A stretch of DNA of 8,975 nucleotides from Chitinophagaceae bacterium (GTDB taxonomy: Bacteria > Bacteroidota > Bacteroidia > Chitinophagales > Chitinophagaceae): contig JAGOUF010000054.1 of assembly GCA_018061385.1 (NCBI GenBank), positions 1-8,975 of the forward strand, written 5' to 3'. This document shows positions 6,832-8,975 of this stretch, piece by piece (position 1 is the first letter of the stretch; each line of letters opens with the position of its first letter). Made by a program: the position numbers and the translations under genes. Under the pieces are notes generated by a model. The model saw nothing but the letters and a program-made list of their open reading frames with translations, did no database searches and was not told where the DNA came from.

Positions 6832-8975
6832 TTAGAAACCAACATTTAAACCAAATGAAACAGAACGAGCTTGTGGTACACTATTGTAATCTAAGCCTCT
6901 AACATCTGTATTATCTGGATCGATACCTGTATACTTAGTAATTAAGATTAAGTTTTGACCCTGTACAAAGAATCGAACAGATTTTATGTATGAATTGGTT
7001 AATTTGGTTAATGTTTTAGCATCTAAATCGTAGCTAATTTGTAGATTATCCAATCTTACAAAATTTCCACTTTCAATAAATCTTGTACTTGCTTGTTGAT
7101 TTAAGTTAGTGAAGTTATCACGGTTGTACCACAAACGTGGAACTGTAGTAACATCTCCAGCTTTGGTCCAACGATCCAAAATTCCACGACCATTGTTTAA
7201 GAATCCTTGATTTAAAAGAGATTCTTGTTTAGTAATGTTTAGGATTTTGTTGCCACCAGAAAATCTCCACAACATTTCCATACTAAATTGCTTGTACTTT
7301 AAGTTAGATGTTACACCACCAAACCATTTTGGTAAACTGTTGCCAATAATACTTCTATCAGCAGCAGCAAGTGAAGATGATGCACCTTGTGTACCACTAT
7401 TTAAGTCGGCAATTGAGAAGTAAGACGAATTGGTAATATTTCCCATTACTAAACTACCATCAGCTTTATAGTAAACTGGGTTACCATTAGAAGAGTTTAC
7501 ACCAGCAAAATTGTAACCAAATATTGCAGAAATTGGTTCGCCTACACGTAAAATATTGTAGTTACCGGTTCCGTTAGAAATAATTACATCTTGATCTAAG
7601 TATAAAGATTTTACAATGTTAGATTGAGTTGTAAAGTTTACACCTAAATCCCAACTAAAATCTTTCTTACGTACAATGTTTGCATTTACAGTTAACTCAA
7701 TACCCTTGTTTTCCATTGAACCAATATTTTGGAAAATTTGGTTACTAGGTACTCCAAAAGAAGGAGGTTGAGGAGCTGCCAATACTAAGTTGTTGTTGTT
7801 GTTTTTATAGTAATCAAAAGTTACATTGATTCTATTGTTTAACATAGTTAAGTCGAAACCAACATCTAATTTAGTATTTGTTTCCCATTGTAAGCTAGAG
7901 TTACCTGCTTGAGTAGCAGCAATACCACTAATTGCACCATACGGGGCACTACCATATAAACTTAAGTATGGAAAGTTTCCACCTGCAATATCAGCATTAC
8001 CCACTTTAGCCCAAGAAGCTCTTACTTTAAAATCGTTCACTGTTTTTCCTAAACCAGAGTTTTTCCAAAAGTCTTCGTTAGAAATACGGTACGCTGCAGA
8101 AAAACCAGGAAAATTACCAAAACGATTGTCTGGTGCAAATCTTGATAATCCATCTCTTCTAATCGTTGCACTTAAAAAGTATTTACCCTTGTAATCGTAG
8201 TTTAAACGAGCAAAATACGATACAAAACCTGGCCCTTCGCTATAACTACCACTAGATTGTTGTACAGCATAACTATTGCTAATTACGTTGTTTTGCTGAA
8301 AGAATGGATCAGAAATGTTGGTACCAATTGCTTGAAAACTATTGGTAGTTTGTAACTGGTTTTCGTAACCCAATGTTGCAAATAAATTGTGGCTACCAAA
8401 AGATTTATTCATGTTAATGTAATTTTGAATTACATAACGCAATGAATTGGCTGCTTGATTTTGTACACGACCAATGCTGTTTCTACCATCGCCATGTTTA
8501 GGATCGTACGTTAAATACTCATCTAAAGTGATATAATCTATACTTGCTTTAAAATTGTAAGTTAACCAATTTAGGGGCTTTATTTCTACACCTAAATTGT
8601 TTAAAATTCTATGCTTTTTACTATTGAACCTATTTTTTGCCATTACATAGGCAATGTTGGTATAGTTGTTTTCAATTAAACGTGTATTTGCATCGCTACC
8701 TAAAGCAGCTCCATCTGTTGTTACGTTAAATCCATCAAACTGAGGTAATGCTGGATTAAATACTCTAACATTTGGTAAGGCTCTTAAAACGTTTGCAGTT
8801 GCACCAGACAAAGAGTTTCCTCCATTGTTTTGATCACCATCTTCTGTTCTTGATAAAGTAATATAGTTGCTTAATTTCAACCATTTGTTTACACGTTGAT
8901 CAATGTTAGCTCTAATGTTATAACGCTTAACACTGTTTGTAACAACTAGCCCTTGTTGAGTAGCATAGTTAAAAG
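6832..8975 (-). CDS. SusC/RagA-family TonB-dependent outer-membrane transporter (N-terminus outside window)
   Basis: The reading frame is open from the right edge (first full codon at 8973) to the TAA at 6834-6832, giving 713 visible residues. The first visible residues, FNYATQQGLVV...KRYNIRANIDQRVNKWLKLS, align with the barrel segment of the other SusC around its residues 364-400. About 350 residues are therefore missing: signal peptide, carboxypeptidase-like domain, TonB box and plug. There is no start codon in this window; an internal TTG at 8880 is simply Leu in the barrel. Barrel landmarks include RRDGLSRFAPDNRFG (visible residues 272-286), a DRWTKAGDVTTVPR motif (plus-strand about 7135-7176) and the terminal strand SVSFGLNVGF. 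It should import a substrate delivered by the SusD encoded 26 bp downstream. Because the N-terminus is absent, it cannot be said whether it has an STN signalling domain. Substrate is unknown. Confidence 0.97.
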   Translation of the reverse strand, partial: FNYATQQGLVVTNSVKRYNIRANIDQRVNKWLKLSNYITLSRTEDGDQNNGGNSLSGATANVLRALPNVRVFNPALPQFDGFNVTTDGAALGSDANTRLIENNYTNIAYVMAKNRFNSKKHRILNNLGVEIKPLNWLTYNFKASIDYITLDEYLTYDPKHGDGRNSIGRVQNQAANSLRYVIQNYINMNKSFGSHNLFATLGYENQLQTTNSFQAIGTNISDPFFQQNNVISNSYAVQQSSGSYSEGPGFVSYFARLNYDYKGKYFLSATIRRDGLSRFAPDNRFGNFPGFSAAYRISNEDFWKNSGLGKTVNDFKVRASWAKVGNADIAGGNFPYLSLYGSAPYGAISGIAATQAGNSSLQWETNTKLDVGFDLTMLNNRINVTFDYYKNNNNNLVLAAPQPPSFGVPSNQIFQNIGSMENKGIELTVNANIVRKKDFSWDLGVNFTTQSNIVKSLYLDQDVIISNGTGNYNILRVGEPISAIFGYNFAGVNSSNGNPVYYKADGSLVMGNITNSSYFSIADLNSGTQGASSSLAAADRSIIGNSLPKWFGGVTSNLKYKQFSMEMLWRFSGGNKILNITKQESLLNQGFLNNGRGILDRWTKAGDVTTVPRLWYNRDNFTNLNQQASTRFIESGNFVRLDNLQISYDLDAKTLTKLTNSYIKSVRFFVQGQNLILITKYTGIDPDNTDVRGLDYNSVPQARSVSFGLNVGF
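7789..7803 (-). repeat. Short (AAC)5 trinucleotide run encoding five Asn in a SusC loop
   Basis: Five consecutive AAC codons (GTT on the plus strand) encode an Asn run in the segment YKNNNNNLVLAAPQPPSFG. In the other SusC the matching place reads DRRSKDLLFLVPLPPALG. The repeat is in frame, so length changes would only add or remove Asn in a barrel turn or loop. It is probably just a low-complexity loop. Confidence 0.6.

Noticed and set aside
6562..6849. Plus-strand open frame of 95 codons over the SusD 5' end
   Set aside because: Antisense to a clear SusD coding region, rich in His/Leu/Lys from complementing SusD codons, with no homology or context support.
1..8975. Search for mobile elements, CRISPR arrays, tRNA/rRNA genes or a novel defence or biosynthetic system
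   Set aside because: No transposase-like protein, direct-repeat array, terminal inverted repeats or RNA gene structure was seen. Nearly all of the sequence is accounted for by SusC/SusD genes and the partial lipoprotein gene.

Overview
The window is AT-rich and every supported gene lies on the minus strand. It holds two tandem SusC/SusD outer-membrane nutrient-uptake pairs and the start of a third kind of surface lipoprotein. SusC/SusD proteins are the hallmark of Bacteroidota. The long SusC proteins with a carboxypeptidase-like N-terminal domain, the Lys-rich residues after the lipid-anchor cysteines, and the lack of Shine-Dalgarno sequences (A/T-rich leaders instead) fit this phylum. The protein style resembles Chitinophagaceae or related environmental lineages, but that placement is a judgement from memory, not a computed one.

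Layout in the direction of transcription, from high to low coordinates: (1) 8975-6832, a SusC-type TonB-dependent transporter whose N-terminal part lies outside the window; (2) 6805-5207, its SusD partner; (3) 5174-5139, a strong intrinsic terminator closing this unit; (4) an intergenic control region of about 200 bp with a plausible Bacteroidota-type promoter near 5003-4974; (5) 4940-1797, a complete second SusC; (6) 1777-290, its SusD partner; (7) 265-1, the first 88 codons of a predicted lipoprotein that runs off the left edge and probably belongs to the same transcript as the second pair.

In such systems the SusC beta-barrel sits in the outer membrane and imports an oligomer (glycan or peptide) using TonB energy. 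The SusD lipoprotein closes over it as a substrate-binding lid. The lipoprotein after SusD is usually an extra surface binding protein. No enzyme, regulator, sigma/anti-sigma pair, mobile element, RNA gene or CRISPR array is visible, so the substrate cannot be assigned. Apart from the terminator/promoter region and the small junctions, the window is fully coding. I see no sign of an undescribed system; this is a fairly ordinary polysaccharide-utilisation-type (PUL-like) segment.
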